A stretch of 64,000 bases of DNA from Coptis chinensis (taxonomy: Eukaryota; Streptophyta; Magnoliopsida; Ranunculales; Ranunculaceae), in the NCBI GenBank assembly GCA_015680905.1, contig CM027380.1:36200001-36264000 (forward strand), written 5' to 3'. Numbering within the stretch: position 1 is the first letter of the stretch; the number at the start of each line of letters is the position of its first letter. The notes beneath the pieces were generated by a model that was not told the origin of the DNA, did no database searches, and was given only the letters and a program-made list of their open reading frames with translations. This document shows, one piece after another, positions 48,497-60,142 of the stretch. The position numbers and the translations under genes are program-made.

Positions 48497-49603
48497 CTAC
48501 TGATGATCCTCAGGGGCTGCAGCAGAATCTTCGGGGGCTGCAGAAGAAGAACCAGGAGTCCTGCGACGTCGTGCAGTACGAGCTCCCGTGGAGGCTAACT
48601 GCTCCTGGGTATCACCAAGAGTATCCATCACCTGAGCCTGAAACTGATGCTGGCTCGCCATGAACATTCGCTAGAACTGGTTCTGGCGAGTAAACATATT
48701 GTCCTGAAATGCAATCATGGAAGCTCTCATTTCCTGCTGGAATTCGCCCATGCTGTCTGTCATCGACTCGTGGCGAGTGGTCATATCTGTCCTTAACTCA
48801 CCCAAGGTACGTCTCATCGATACCTGGCGAGTGTACATGTCTCTCAGACTATTGTTCATAGCACGTAAGGCCTCTATGGGGTGGGTGATCTTACTCATGG
48901 CAGTCTCATCAAAGTAGGGTGGGTGAGAGGAGCCTACGCTAGCGTACTCGGCATCCCTAGGTGCTGTGGGTTCCCAAGGGTCCTGTATGCATTTCTTGAA
49001 GACAAGCATATTCTCATATTGTGGTATAGGGAGTAGCGGGGTGGCGGACAGAAAACCCAAGGTAATCATAAATTGTGTTACCGGAACAGCAAGAGGGGCT
49101 GATCTAAGAGTGACATGTGTAATAATATCAAAAAGAAAGGTAACGATGCAGAAGTTACCCTTTCGCTCCTAGAGGATCCAGAGAAGGTGGAGGAAGGTCT
49201 TGTTGATGTCTAAGGGCTCCGAGGTGCCAATGACGTTCAGTCCCAGCCATTGAGTCACAACCAGCTGGTTCTATTGCACCGAGTGCTGATACGTGCATTT
49301 CCAGTCTATGTTGTACTCTCCCTCGATTAACGTGTCGAGCATTAGGTCATAAGTCCGTGGGTACACGGACTACTGCTGAGTCAGCACTTGGTCGACCAGA
49401 GGAATGCCCGTGATCCCGGAGAGCAAAACAGGTGTGACTTTGTGGCACCCACCCTCGACGGTAACCCAAAAATGGTCACCATTAAAGCTCCCATTATCGT
49501 AGAATTTCATCACCAAATCCTTGGAATAAAGCCCTCCATTAGCATATAACAAGTACTCCCATCCTCTAGAGTGAATTTCATTATCAAAGAATGGAGCAAA
49601 CAT
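48497..49603 (-). pseudogene. post-pol ORF a of element A
   Basis: One continuous reading frame from 49603 to a stop at 48497, broken by four amber codons (49370, near 49273, 49169-49171, and 48671). The N-terminus has MFAPFFDNEIHSRGWEYLL and YSKDLVMKFYDNGSF. The middle has APLAVPVTQFMITLGFLS. The C-terminal third is charged and probably coiled-coil (RQVSMRRTLGELRTDM) and ends Ala-rich with an acidic tail. It is the counterpart of post-pol ORF 1 in B. Because the only breaks in the frame are stops, it looks less decayed than ORFs b and c. Confidence 0.65.
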
Positions 49604-51107
49604 CCCATTTTCAAATCAATTTCCAAAATTTTTCTCCACACAAATACGCCTGTTACTGACCATTACTTGTCTTAGGGAGAGGCTGGATATGGATTAATGA
49701 TGAGGGGAAGAAATGGGACTTGCTGACAGAAGGGAATTGTGGAGTTGTAACAGTCTCGCGCGAGACCTGGATTTAGTGTGGGCCTATCTCGTGCGAGACT
49801 TAAACGAGAGGGGGCAAGATCCGGTTTTTTGGGAAGAAGAAGAATGTAAGGGTGACGCGTGTTTTTGGGTTTTTCGTGTTTAAATAGACCGAGAATTCGA
49901 TATTTTGGTTAGGCCAAAAAATTTTCCCAAGCCCAAATCAAGCCTAAAGCCCGATTTAAGCCTAAAAAAATTCAAATGCTTACCCACGACTCGTTCGAAC
50001 TCCGAATTGGACGAATGAGATATCGAAATGATCGGCACAAAAAATGCTATCCAATTTTATGAGTCATCCTCAAAGGTCATAAGAGTTTTTGAAAAGAAGG
50101 AGAGTGTTTTATTTATAAACAAAGCTTTTATTTATATACAAGGGAGATATACGTGAAAAACACTGGATGTCCAGAAGAGTCACCATTTTAAATCATAGAC
50201 AACTGTCATGTCGGCTCTGGAGCGAACCCAATCTAGCCAGACTGTGGCTTTACCTCTATGTATTATGGGGTTAGGGGCAGGACAAGTACCATCCCGGACC
50301 GTCTTGGCGCTTCTGCCTAATAAAATTGCCCTTATTACATACTGCTATCCTCAAACCGCCCCAAGGGAACTCAAAGTAACCAATTCTAGGGTTGGTCTAG
50401 TGGAATCCATTGCCCGTTTGTGTTCCAAGTATGCGTCATCCGAGGTTGGACACGAATATCATGTGCAAAACTTAATGCAAAGGGAAAAGGCAACAATATA
50501 AACATATCTACAAGGTGAGTCTTTTAACGTCAGATCCTCAAGACGAGTCGAGTCTTTTAACATCAGATTTTCAAGACGAATCGAGTCTTTTAACGTCAGA
50601 TTCTCAAGACGAATCCCAACCTGTGGGGGGAACGGTGCGGCGACGAAGATTATCCTACGCAGCTGGTGTCAGACAAAAGTATACCTTAAACTGGCTAGTA
50701 TCGGATAGGAAGTCAAGGCCTAGACAGAAGGGTGTTTGACAATGCATACACTAGCCCATCCTTCGTGCACGTCGTTTACGAGCAAAAGTACTACGACCAT
50801 TCCCTATTTGTGATGAGTGAGGCTTACACCAAATGATTAGCTGAAGTTCACGAGGTAGAGAGTAGAAAAGGGAAGAGAAGGAAGGAGGTGAAATTTTAGG
50901 TACCCATCGTTTACCGAAAAGCACGTTTGCTTGTGTTGCAGAAGACATTTATACTCAGTTCAGAAATAGAGTTTTCGTGGACTAAGGTTCCGGCGCTTGC
51001 AACCACACACTTCAAAGAACTATGGAGATCATAAGATAGAAGATGGCCTGGCTACCAAAATGGCATACCCTCTATAGAAACAAGATTGAGTACGCCAAAC
51101 GAAACAT
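49604..51107. other. spacer between pol and ORF a of element A
   Basis: 49752-49800 carries GTCTCGCGCGAGAC and a CTCGTGCGAGAC-like word; 49960-50070 matches the spacer of B; 50517-50615 is a 33-bp triple repeat. A plus-strand ORF at 50208-50501 has no homologue I recognise and is antisense to the element. Confidence 0.5.
50517..50615. repeat. 33-bp tandem triplication
   Basis: Three consecutive copies of a 33-bp unit starting GAGTCTTTTAACGTCAGAT and ending CAAGACGAGTC, with 2-4 differences between copies. Confidence 0.85.
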
Positions 51108-52481
51108 CTAGTCTGTGTAGACCGGATCCTGAAGAAGAGTCTGTTCAACATCTGGTGAGCGTAATTCGTGGTAATGTTTTAGGTGTTGTCCATTGACTTG
51201 AAATTCGCTGTTATCTTGTGGATTAAGCAAAGAGATTGCCCCATAATGTTTCACAAAATGACACAATGAAAGGACCGCACCATCGTGTTTTAAATTTACC
51301 GGAAAAAATGTGTAATCTGGAGTTGTACAGTAAAACTTTTTGGCCAATTTTAAAATCCTTACGCAAAATGTGCTTGTCATGCACTCTTTTCATGTTAGCT
51401 TTGTAGGATTTCGAGAGATCATAAGTATCACTCCGAATCTCCTCAAGCTCATTTAATTGCAGTTTTCGTTTCTCGCCTGCCTCGATGATATTGTAATTGA
51501 GGCTTTTGATGGCCCAAAGGGCACGATGCTCAAGTTCAACTGGCAGATGACAAGGTTTTCCAAAAATAATGTGGTAAGGAGACATCCCTATAGGTGTCTT
51601 AAATGCTGTTCCGTATGCCCACAAGGCTTCGATAAGCGGAGAGACTAGTCCTTTCATGATGGGTTTACAGTTTTCTCCAGAATAGACTTTATCTCTCTAT
51701 TGGAGACTTCCACTTGGCCACTCGTTTGTGGGTGATATGGAGTAGCAACCTTGTGAGTAACTCCATATTTCTTCATTAAAAACCCAAAAATTTTATTACA
51801 AAAATGTGTACCCCCATCACTGATGATAGCTTTGGGGACACCAAAATGAGAGAAAATGTTTTCTTTAACAAATTTCACGACAGTCTTATGGTCATTTGAG
51901 TGACATGCGAGTGCCTCAATCCATTTGGACACATAGTCTACTGTGACTAAAATGTATAGAAAACCTTGAGAAATAGGGAAAGGTCCCATAAAATCAATGC
52001 CCCAAACATCAAAAATTTCCACAATCAAGATAGGATTTAGGGGCATCATATTTCGTTTGGTAATTCGACCTAGGTGTTGACAACGAATGCAAGCTAAGCA
52101 ATGTTCGTGTGCATCGCAAAAAAGGGTAGGCCAGTAAAAACCACATTGTAATACCGTGGCCGCAGTTTTCTTTCCACTAAAATGACCTCCACAAGATTGT
52201 TCATGGCAAAAGGATAATACGTCGGTGTGCTCCCAGTCGGGAATGCAGCGACGAATGAGTTGGTCGGAACAATACCTAAAGAGGTAGGGGTCATCCCAAA
52301 AATAATATTTTACAGTGGATAAGAACTTTTTATGATCAGGTCGTGACCAAGAGGAAGGAACTTCCTCAAGAACTAGGGTAGTTAACGATATCCGCGTACC
52401 ATGGAGATGAGAAAATAGAGTACAAATATTCGTCTGGGAAGGAATCACAGATGGCTTCAGAATCACTATCAATGTCACCAA
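51108..52481 (-). pseudogene. int: integrase region of element A pol
   Basis: The minus strand encodes a retroviral-type integrase. An HHCC zinc-binding region ([10 protein letters not shown] ... CLACIRCQ, about 52215-52080) is followed by the catalytic core with Asp in [10 protein letters not shown] (near 52000), Asp in IISDGGTHF (near 51820) and Glu in [11 protein letters not shown] (near 51690). Frames shift near 51655, just after the catalytic Glu, and near 51300. The C-terminal part includes [26 protein letters not shown] and a final VNGQHLKHYHEL. The core residues are intact although the frame is broken. Confidence 0.85.
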
Positions 52482-54257
52482 CTAGCCTTGATAAATGGTC
52501 GACCACGACATTTTCGGTTCCTTTCTTATCTTTGATTTCCAGAGTGAATTCTTGCAAGAGAAGGATCCAGCAGAACAATCGTTGTTTTGCATCCTTTTTC
52601 GCGAGTAAGTACCGAAGTGTGGCATGGTCAGTATATACGATAGTGGATGTTCCAACTAGGTAAGGGTGAAACTTATCCAAAGCATAGACAACAGCTAGGA
52701 ACTCTTTCTCAGTTGTTGTGTAATTACGTTGAGCGTCATTAAGAGTTTTACTAGCGTAGTAAATGACAACGGGTTTGTCATCACGTCGTTGGCCTAGTAC
52801 GGCGCCAATAGCAAAGTCGCTAGCGTCACACATTAGTTCGAATGGTTTAGACCAATTAGGGAGTTGAATGATAGGAGCGGTAGTCAGAGCAGTTTTTAGA
52901 GTATCAAAAGCTTGTTTGCAATTGAAATTGAAGTCGAATACTACATCCTTAAGCAGGAGATTGGTTAAAGGTCGAGCAACTTTAGAAAAATCCTGAATGA
53001 ATCTCCTGTAAAACCCAGCATGGCCTAAAAAGGCACGGATATCATGAATTGTACGTGGGAAAGGTAGCGAAGCAATTTTAACAATTTTAGCTTTATCAAC
53101 CTCTATCCCGTCTTTCGAAACAATATAACCTAGAACAAGTCCTTTGGTAACCATGAAATGACACTTCTCCCAATTGAGTACCAGATTTTTCTCTTCGCAA
53201 CGCGTTAATACTTTAGAAAGGTTGGATAGGTAGTCGTCAAAGGAATTTCCGTAGATGGAAAAATCGTCCATGAAGACTTCCATATAACGTTCACCATATC
53301 ACTGAAAATGTGAAGCATGCAGCGTTGGAAGGTTCCTGGGGCATTACAAAGACCAAAAGGCATTCTTCTGTATGCAAAGGTTCCAAAGGGACACGTGAAA
53401 GTTGTCTTTTCTTGATCGGCGGGATCGATAACAATTTGGAAGTATCCGTAATAGCCATCAAGAAAATAGTAGTAAGCATGACCAGATAAACGTTCTAGCA
53501 TTTGGTCAATGAATGGGAGAGGGAAGTGATATTTACGTGTTCTTGCATTAAGTTTGTAATAGTCAATGCAAATTCTCCATTTTAATGGAATGCGAGTGGA
53601 GATGCACTCACCATTTTCATTTTGTACAACTTGAATGCCAGACTTTTTAGGAACAACGTGGACATGACTAACCCAATCACTATCAGAGATAGGGTATATG
53701 ATGCCCGCATCAAGTAAACGTAAAACTTCCTCTCTCACCACTTCCTTCATGGCGGGATTAAGGCGGCGTTGTGGTTCTTGCGTTGTCTTTGTGCCGTCAT
53801 CGAGATGTATGCGATGTGTGCATATGCTAGGGTCTATTCCCTTGATATCATCTAAGGACCATCCAATAGCGGAGCGGTGTTCACGAATGACATGAATCAA
53901 ATGTGCCTTTTCGTCGGTAGTCAAGTGAGCAGAAATTATTATAGGGTGACTACCATCGAGATCGAGATGCACGTACTTCAAATCAGAGGCTAGAGGTTTT
54001 AAATCCGGAGTTGGAGGATTGGGGATCAAGGATTCGTGAGGGATCATCTCTTCAATGGAAAAGAGTGAATCTGGTTCTTCTGAATTAGTTTGCAATGCAG
54101 CAGTAGGATCAAATAGTGGTACCGACTCTAATAATGTGTGGACATCCTTTATGTACGAGTCATCATCAAACTCAGGATTATCAAAAGAAAGAAATTGGTG
54201 TATCTCGTCTGGGGTAAAAGAGTTTGTGAAATAATCATGTTCCAGTCTATCAACCAA
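52366..54257 (-). pseudogene. pol: reverse transcriptase and RNase H region of element A pol
   Basis: RT copies element RNA to DNA and RNase H removes the RNA. Upstream frame (54257-53205): linker, then GIIYPISDSDWVSHVHVVPKK, FLDGYYGYFQI with the first Asp, and MPFGLCNAPGTFQRCM. A frameshift near 53290 leads to the second frame (53283-52366) with the catalytic FMDDFSIYG, the thumb [11 protein letters not shown], and RNase H: Asp in [14 protein letters not shown], Glu in [15 protein letters not shown], Asp in [12 protein letters not shown] and Asp in VVDHLSRL. Catalytic residues are present; frameshifts make it non-functional as a polyprotein. Confidence 0.88.
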
Positions 54258-54444
54258 ACTAATCTAAGCCTCCATTCACGGGATCGGGAAATTGTTTCAT
54301 TAATTTGAATACGTTGAGTTCGGCCGAAAAGGTTCTCGAAAGACAATGTCATTGAACCGTCCCAACAATTTATGATAGCGTTAGCAGTTGCAAGAAAAGG
54401 ACGTCCCAAGATGATAAGAATGGAGTCACAAGCCACTTCAGTAT

Positions 54445-55314
54445 CTAAAGGACAAAATCAACTGGGTAGTGAAAATCTTGGACCTTGACTATGACGTTTT
54501 CTACTATGCCCTTTAGGTACTTGATGGAGCGATCCGCAAGTTCCAGAGTCATATTAATAGGTTTTAATTCATAAAGACCTAACTGCTTAAATAAGTAGTA
54601 GGGAAGTAGGTTAACACTGGCACCTAGGTCTAAAAGTGCGGTAGCGGTATACTTGTCTCCCAACGTGCATGGTACAGTTGGTCGACCTGGGTACTTGTAC
54701 TTTACCACACCATTGGTAGTGGTAATCGAGGGAAACTGCTCAGTGAGGAACGCTTGTTGAGGAACATTCGTACGTCGTTTGGTGGTGCACATGTCCTTCA
54801 AAAACTTGGCATGCTTAGGTAAATACTTAAGCGCATCTAGGAAAGGTAAGTTTATGGTCAAATTTTTAAAGGTTTCACGGATCTCATCGAAATGTTCGTC
54901 ACGTTTGTTCTTTACCAAACGGGCAGGGAACGGAGCTTTTGGGCGGAATCACGCATAAGGATCAGTAGCGTCTTTTCCTAGGGACGTGGGTGTAGAATTA
55001 GAAGGTACAACTTCGTCCGTTATAGGTTGCGAAGTAGGAGTTGGAAGGGTGTCAGCCATGGTTTCCGTCGATTCCTCGTCTGGCATACGTATTTTATTGT
55101 CGATGGTTCTGCCAGAACGAAGAGTGGTAATGGCATTTACCTCACCCTGGCTTGGATTACTAGATCCTGGTGTATTGTTGAGTTCAAAGGCAATGTTTGT
55201 AGGCTTAGTGTTTGGAATTGCTTGGCCAGGGAACACGCCCTTTTGACTTTTATCTTGAGCTAACAACTGAAAAGACTGTTGGATAGAACCTAGGATTTGA
55301 TTCTGTTGATTCAC
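54445..55314 (-). pseudogene. pro: gag end and protease of element A
   Basis: Two same-frame pieces (55314-54949 and 54918-54445), separated by a stop, encode the gag C-terminus with VNAITTLRSGRTIDNK and the aspartic protease. Protease motifs are TINLPFLDALKYLP, ATALLDLGASVNLLPYY and LELADRSIKYLKGIVENVIVK. The active site is D-L-G. The next frame (54436-54149, ILGRPFLATANAIINCWDG) continues protease/linker after a frameshift. Confidence 0.8.
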
Positions 55315-55394
55315 GTATGTCAGAAAAGTTTCAGCTGTTTTATCGGCTGTGGATTGTACCAGCGGAGCAGCAGGAACTAGTTCACGGTTATTAT

Positions 55395-56716
55395 TTACAG
55401 GTGATTTTGGTAGCCATATCCTTGATTAGCGGGAACAAGGTTGCGGTTGTTTTGGTACCCTATATTTGCATTGTTGGGAAAATTACTTTGCCCTTGCTGG
55501 AATTGCGGAGGATTTCCTTGACGATAGGAATTGTAGTTCGCGGGTGGTCGTATAGGAACGTTGTTGACACCCGGAGGAGCTTGTTGTTGGGCAGGGGGTG
55601 CCCAAGCTAAATTCGGATGTTGTCGCCAAGGTGCATTAGGGATGTTGAAAGCACAAGCCTCTTCAGAAGGTTGGGGAGGGCACTCGTATACCAAAGGACA
55701 ATAAGAATCGGCGTGCTCAGGACTTAAGCAAAGAGGACATGGGGAAGCGTTGGCAGCCATGACCTGTTTGGGTTTTTGATCATTTACTTGTACCGAAAGA
55801 GCATCGACCTTTTTGTTTAGGGACTCGATTAGAGTTTTTAATTCCGGATCGGGTTTGACCTCGAACATAGACGTAACTTTTGTAGGAGTGTCTTTAGAAG
55901 ATCTGGAAGAATCAGTGTTTCCCAATAGGTGCTTCGTGAAGCCTGTTTCTCAAGAAAAGTGTATGCTTTAGTAGCGCCCTTGTCCATGAAACAACCGCCG
56001 TTCATGATATCTAAGGTTTCCTTTTGATGGTCAGAGAGACCATTAATGAATGAACGGACTAATACAGCGGTGTCGAGTTGATGATGGGGACATTCGAGAA
56101 GCAAATCAGTAAATCTGCTCCACGCTTCCAAAAAGGATTCCTGGGGGTGCTGGCGAAAGAATTGAATCTTTTGAAGCATTTCTGTAGTTTTCTTCTGAGT
56201 ATAGAACTTTATCATGAATGCTTGTACAAGTTTGGCCTATGTGTCAATGGATTGCGGCGCTTCTCCTGTGAGCCAAACTGAAGCTTTATCAGCTAAGGTG
56301 AAGGGAAACAAACTAAGCAAGACTTGTTCGTTGGTAACAGTCGGATGGCGGAAAGTGGTGACTACTTGTTGCATCCGACGAAGGTGATTGTATGGTTTTT
56401 CATGGTCTAGACCATGGTAAACAGGTAACAAACCGAAAATGTTTGGCGGAATTCGAAAATCACCTACAATAGCATCGAGTTTAATGCAGGAGGCAGGTCC
56501 TTCTTGTAAGGCAGTATAGAAATCCGAAAGGGGTTTCTCGACTGTGGGATTTTCCTGGGCCATAATTACGGGAGATGACGGCAACGGAGATGTTTGACGA
56601 GGTTGTTTTACGGATGAGGAACTATGTCTAGGAGATAGCATAAGCAGTTGTTTATTGTATTTCCGACGCCGATATGTAAGTTCTAATTCCTTATGTTTAC
56701 CAGACCGTAGTCTCAT
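55395..56716 (-). pseudogene. gag: gag of element A
   Basis: Starts MRLRSGKHK at 56716. The gag domain shows LLSLFPFTLADKASVWL, then TAG at 56237 where relatives have Trp (DSWAKLV). It continues FFRQHPQESFLEAWSRF, LLLECPHHQL and TLDIMNGGCF. A frameshift near 55925 is followed by the CCHC knuckle CPLCLSPEHADSYC near 55725 and a Pro/Gln/Asn-rich tail. It is clearly homologous to the gag of B. Confidence 0.82.
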
Positions 56717-57914
56717 ACAAATATAAATTTTAATTTAAGGTTCATAAGGAACGAATTATGACTAGAGGTTTTAGAATTAAGGAAAGAGAGAGGTGAAACA
56801 AGTCTTCCTGAGCTATTGCTAACTTGAGCAGGTAAGCTAGGATAACGTGTGAATATTCCAGCAGCCAGGTCACCTGAGAGAATTGAGGGATTCCTTAATT
56901 AGGCAACCTCAATTTTTTTCAAGTTTCCTAGGCACTGATGGAATAGGATGATGATTTATGATGGTGTATTATGCGGGGTGTTATTAAGATGATTAAGATG
57001 AAATTTTAATTATTAGGATTTTTTTTTATTTATTTATTTTATTTATTTATTTTTTTGTTTTGTTTACGTAATTAATATATTATGGAGACATGATTACGAA
57101 AAATGCAATTAAAAACGATAGATGCCAAAATAGAAACTAACTAACATATACTAGTTTACGCAGAAAGTTTACACATGCAAATCTATATTACTTATACGTG
57201 CAACTATATGTAAGTTATATGTGAGCTAGGGGAATGTCGAGAATGAACTTATAAAAATAAATACCGCGTACGTGAATTGATGTAACATACACATACAAAA
57301 ATATTCTAAGCAGGTGGTTCGAAACTACACATACATCCAAATATATTCGAATCATATTGATCGTGTTAACGTGAATATGTAATGACGAACCATATTTATA
57401 TGCAAAGAGTTCTTATGCCAACACACAAACATGCAAGGTAAAATAGGTTATAGTAACAACCAAATATTATCCTCGACAAAGTTTGAGGAGTTTAAGAATT
57501 TGAAACCTTGCGTCTCGCGATTCCTCATACACGATCGAATTATCTCCCGAGCTCGTGAACTTACTGGAAAAACTGGACAAGAGAGTCCAAAAGAGTACTG
57601 AAAAGGAAAGTGGCCTGTACCTGAAAACCGGAGTGTTGATACTCCAGGTTAGTCTCGCGCGTTACTAATTTAGTCTCGTCCGAGACTCTTTTGTCAGTTC
57701 AGTACTTCAAGTTCCTACGGAATACTTAAACTGTGCTAATAGAAATAAACAAGATCTGGTTCACAGATATCTGTTAGTAGAAAAAGTTGGGGCAAACAGG
57801 TACGTAATACGTTATTATTGCAAAAGAAATGGAAATTAAAAAAAATTGAAGAGGTAGGGGAGGGGTTTTACGTGATGTGTTCCAGTTATTACATTAAGTC
57901 CAGAGTCCTTCGGC
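56717..57914 (-). other. untranslated leader of element A
   Basis: Long AT-rich leader. 57026-57070 is a T-rich ATTTATTT run, and 57640-57700 holds AGTCTCGCGCG and AGTCTCGTCCGAGACT words like those near ORF a and in the LTR. No ORF seen. Confidence 0.55.
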
Positions 57915-57928
57915 GTGTAGCGGCGCCA
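57915..57928 (-). other. primer binding site of element A
   Basis: Minus strand TGGCGCCGCTACAC, two bases from the LTR. Only the first 8 bases match the tRNA-Asp complement fully, so the primer match is weaker than in B. Confidence 0.65.
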
Positions 57929-57930
57929 TT

Positions 57931-59662
57931 TGATAAAAACGCGCTTAATATTCACGTTTATTGGTTTTCTTGATTAATTAAGTCTGAGGTCCACAGTCCG
58001 AAGTCCAAAGACCAAAGTCCCAAGTACAAAGTCCATATAGTCGTACGTTTTAGTCAAGTTAGCTTACTCACGTGGGTTTGGTAGGATAGGTCGAGTAAGG
58101 GATCGTCCAAACCTTAGGGCACGGAAAAGGCTCACAACTGGAATTACAACTTTTGGTGAGTAGGATTTTAAGTTTTTTAGTTGGTTTTAATTAAATTAAC
58201 AGTAATGCAAATAATGTAAATTACTACGGTGATTTATATGTAGATAAACAAAGTTGGGGAACAAGGAGAGAGTTAATCATACTCATGTAAGAATCATTTT
58301 TTCAACAATTTATATTACCAAATCACTACATCTCTAATTCGTCTCGTGTTTGGAGACGACGTCGAGTATTGATCCCTAGTGCATGCCCACATCTCTGAGC
58401 CGCATCGCACTAGCATAAGGAGATGAACTAATATTTTATCTTTGGAATATCATTTCAGCTCTTGGCTCGATTCCACATCAGCTGGACAAATTGGAGAGCT
58501 GTCTGACACCATAGAGTCGCGTGCGAGACATTTTGGGTCACGCCCGAGACTGTTCTGGAGCATCAGCACTCCAAATTTGTACAGTCTCAGTCATTTTGGG
58601 ACCGGATGTCTAATCTATACCTAATTCATAAGTAGTGATTCTAGAATATTAAAGAGTCAATCCGGATTCTCACACGAGCAGCATAACCCTCCCCCTGAGG
58701 GGGGGGATTAGCTCATGGTCATTGAAGGAATAATAAAACTTGCTGTATACATCAAGTAAATAAATGCAGGACATGAATTAAACTAGAAAAGAAATGACTG
58801 TTATTAAGGGTAAAATGACTTACAATATTTAAGCTGCTGAAATGAAAATGACGGAATGTAAGTGCTGAATTAAAACTAACTAATGCTAAGCGGAAGCTAG
58901 AGTATAAAATGCTGAAGGAAAAATAATGAAGGCTACCCCCTCATATATATAGGCGGAAGACCCTTCACATGAAATCCCAACATTTAATCAGGTTTGTTTG
59001 TTAGCTAATTGAAACGTTCAAAACTTTGAGAATCAAAGTTTTGTTTTACCTGTTTTAAATTTTGTCTTTTAGCTTTATAAGGTTTTGTCTTTATATGTTT
59101 TAGTTTCGTCTTTTAGCCCAATTCAATTCAAACATTGAATTGGTACGTGTCTTTCTCATTGCAAGGTGGCACAAATTTGTGACCATTACTTGCCACTTGC
59201 CTATGCTGACTCGTCATGCCTTTTGGGCCCGCAGAGTGGGTCCACTTAGTGTGTCCAGTGGCGATTGCCGATTTTGGCATTTTTGCAACTTTCTGTCTTT
59301 GCGTAGAGTTTGTCGCTTTGGTCGCTCTGGCAGTTCACTAGCCAACGTTGGCACCCCGATTTATCAGATTTGAGCTTCGGAAGTTTGCTGCTTCTTTATA
59401 TGTGGACCCGTTCTGCACTGGTTTTGTTCTTTTGGAAACTTTGGCTCTAGTCAGGCTCTGTTGGGCTTCACTGGGGTTGAGTGGGAAATGTCAAATATTC
59501 TAGTATTCCCATACTTCGATGCATGTTTTATCATTATGTTCATTTTAAATGCGGAAACCTGCAAAAGTACGAAAATATAATTATTACATGATTATTAAAC
59601 ACATAATCGACCAAAATGCTATGTCTCTCGGGGTTTAATATTACAGTTTTGGGTGCTTATCA
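57931..59662 (-). repeat. 5' LTR of element A
   Basis: This 1732-bp partner of 41906-43627 has TG...CA ends. It carries a 16-bp segment (GTTTGGAGACGACGTC area near 58347) absent from the 3' LTR. The TATA motif on the minus strand is CCTATATATATGAGG near 58941-58953. Confidence 0.92.
58941..58953 (-). promoter_or_regulatory. candidate TATA box in A 5' LTR
   Basis: Minus-strand CCTATATATATGA is the only strong TATA motif in the LTR and is conserved in the 3' LTR at 42908-42917. Transcription would start about 30 bp to the left. Confidence 0.55.
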
Positions 59663-59765
59663 AGTCCTGCACTGCCGCAAAATATGACGATATATGCCTG
59701 ATTTTTAGCAAACTGATATCGATATTTTACGAATTATTGCCTCGTATGGCCATAGTCCTGCACTG

Positions 59766-59888
59766 TGAGCTATGAACAATCACTGTTCATAGTCCAATTG
59801 TGATATGAACAAAGAATGTTCATAGCTCAGGACTATGAACAATCATTGTTCATAGTCCAATTGTGGTATGAACAAAGAATATTCATAG
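59766..59888. repeat. TTCATAG palindromic repeat module, inverted copy
   Basis: About 120 bp nearly identical to the reverse complement of 12600-12725, 10765-10885 and part of 8935-9050. It is preceded by two copies of AGTCCTGCACTG (59663 and 59754); the first overlaps the target duplication of element A. Confidence 0.75.
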
Positions 59889-60142
59889 GGCTAGTCATCG
59901 CACTACCTGAGTACCCGAGTCGAGTTTTGCTATACTGAAGCTCAACTCACACATGCAGAATCTTGACTCGAATTAGACTTCGAGCTTAATTTTGAAGCTG
60001 AAGCTCGACTCGTCTAGTGCTACTAATAGCTCGAGCTCAACTCGGCTTGACTCATTTTGCACTTAGAGCTCGATGACATACTTCTCCAATTCCATCTTTT
60101 CCTTCTTAGATTGCCTTGTTCATAGTCTACTTGATAAAAGGG
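59889..60142. other. GAGCTCGA-rich fragment
   Basis: Short stretch with many AGCTCGA and GACTCG words in both orientations, a composition seen in non-autonomous plant DNA elements. Ends could not be defined. Confidence 0.3.

Larger units (their letters stand above)
41906..59662 (-). mobile_element. Athila-like element A, complete but decayed
   Basis: A 17,757-bp full-length minus-strand element. LTRs at 41906-43627 and 57931-59662 are flanked by the perfect duplication AGTCC (41901-41905 and 59663-59667). The order from 5' to 3' (right to left) is LTR, PBS, leader, gag, protease, RT, RNase H, integrase, spacer, ORF a, ORF b, ORF c, non-coding block, PPT, LTR. LTRs differ by scattered substitutions and a 16-bp indel near 58347, so it is older than B. 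The pol frames are shifted at six or more places, so it cannot encode an intact polyprotein. Confidence 0.93.

Noticed and set aside
50208..50501. A 97-codon plus-strand gene in element A
   Set aside because: Antisense within the element spacer, no recognisable motif and no counterpart in B.
43106..59373. A 66-77 codon plus-strand ORF in both LTRs of element A
   Set aside because: Same reason: LTR identity, antisense, and the C-terminus changes with single indels.
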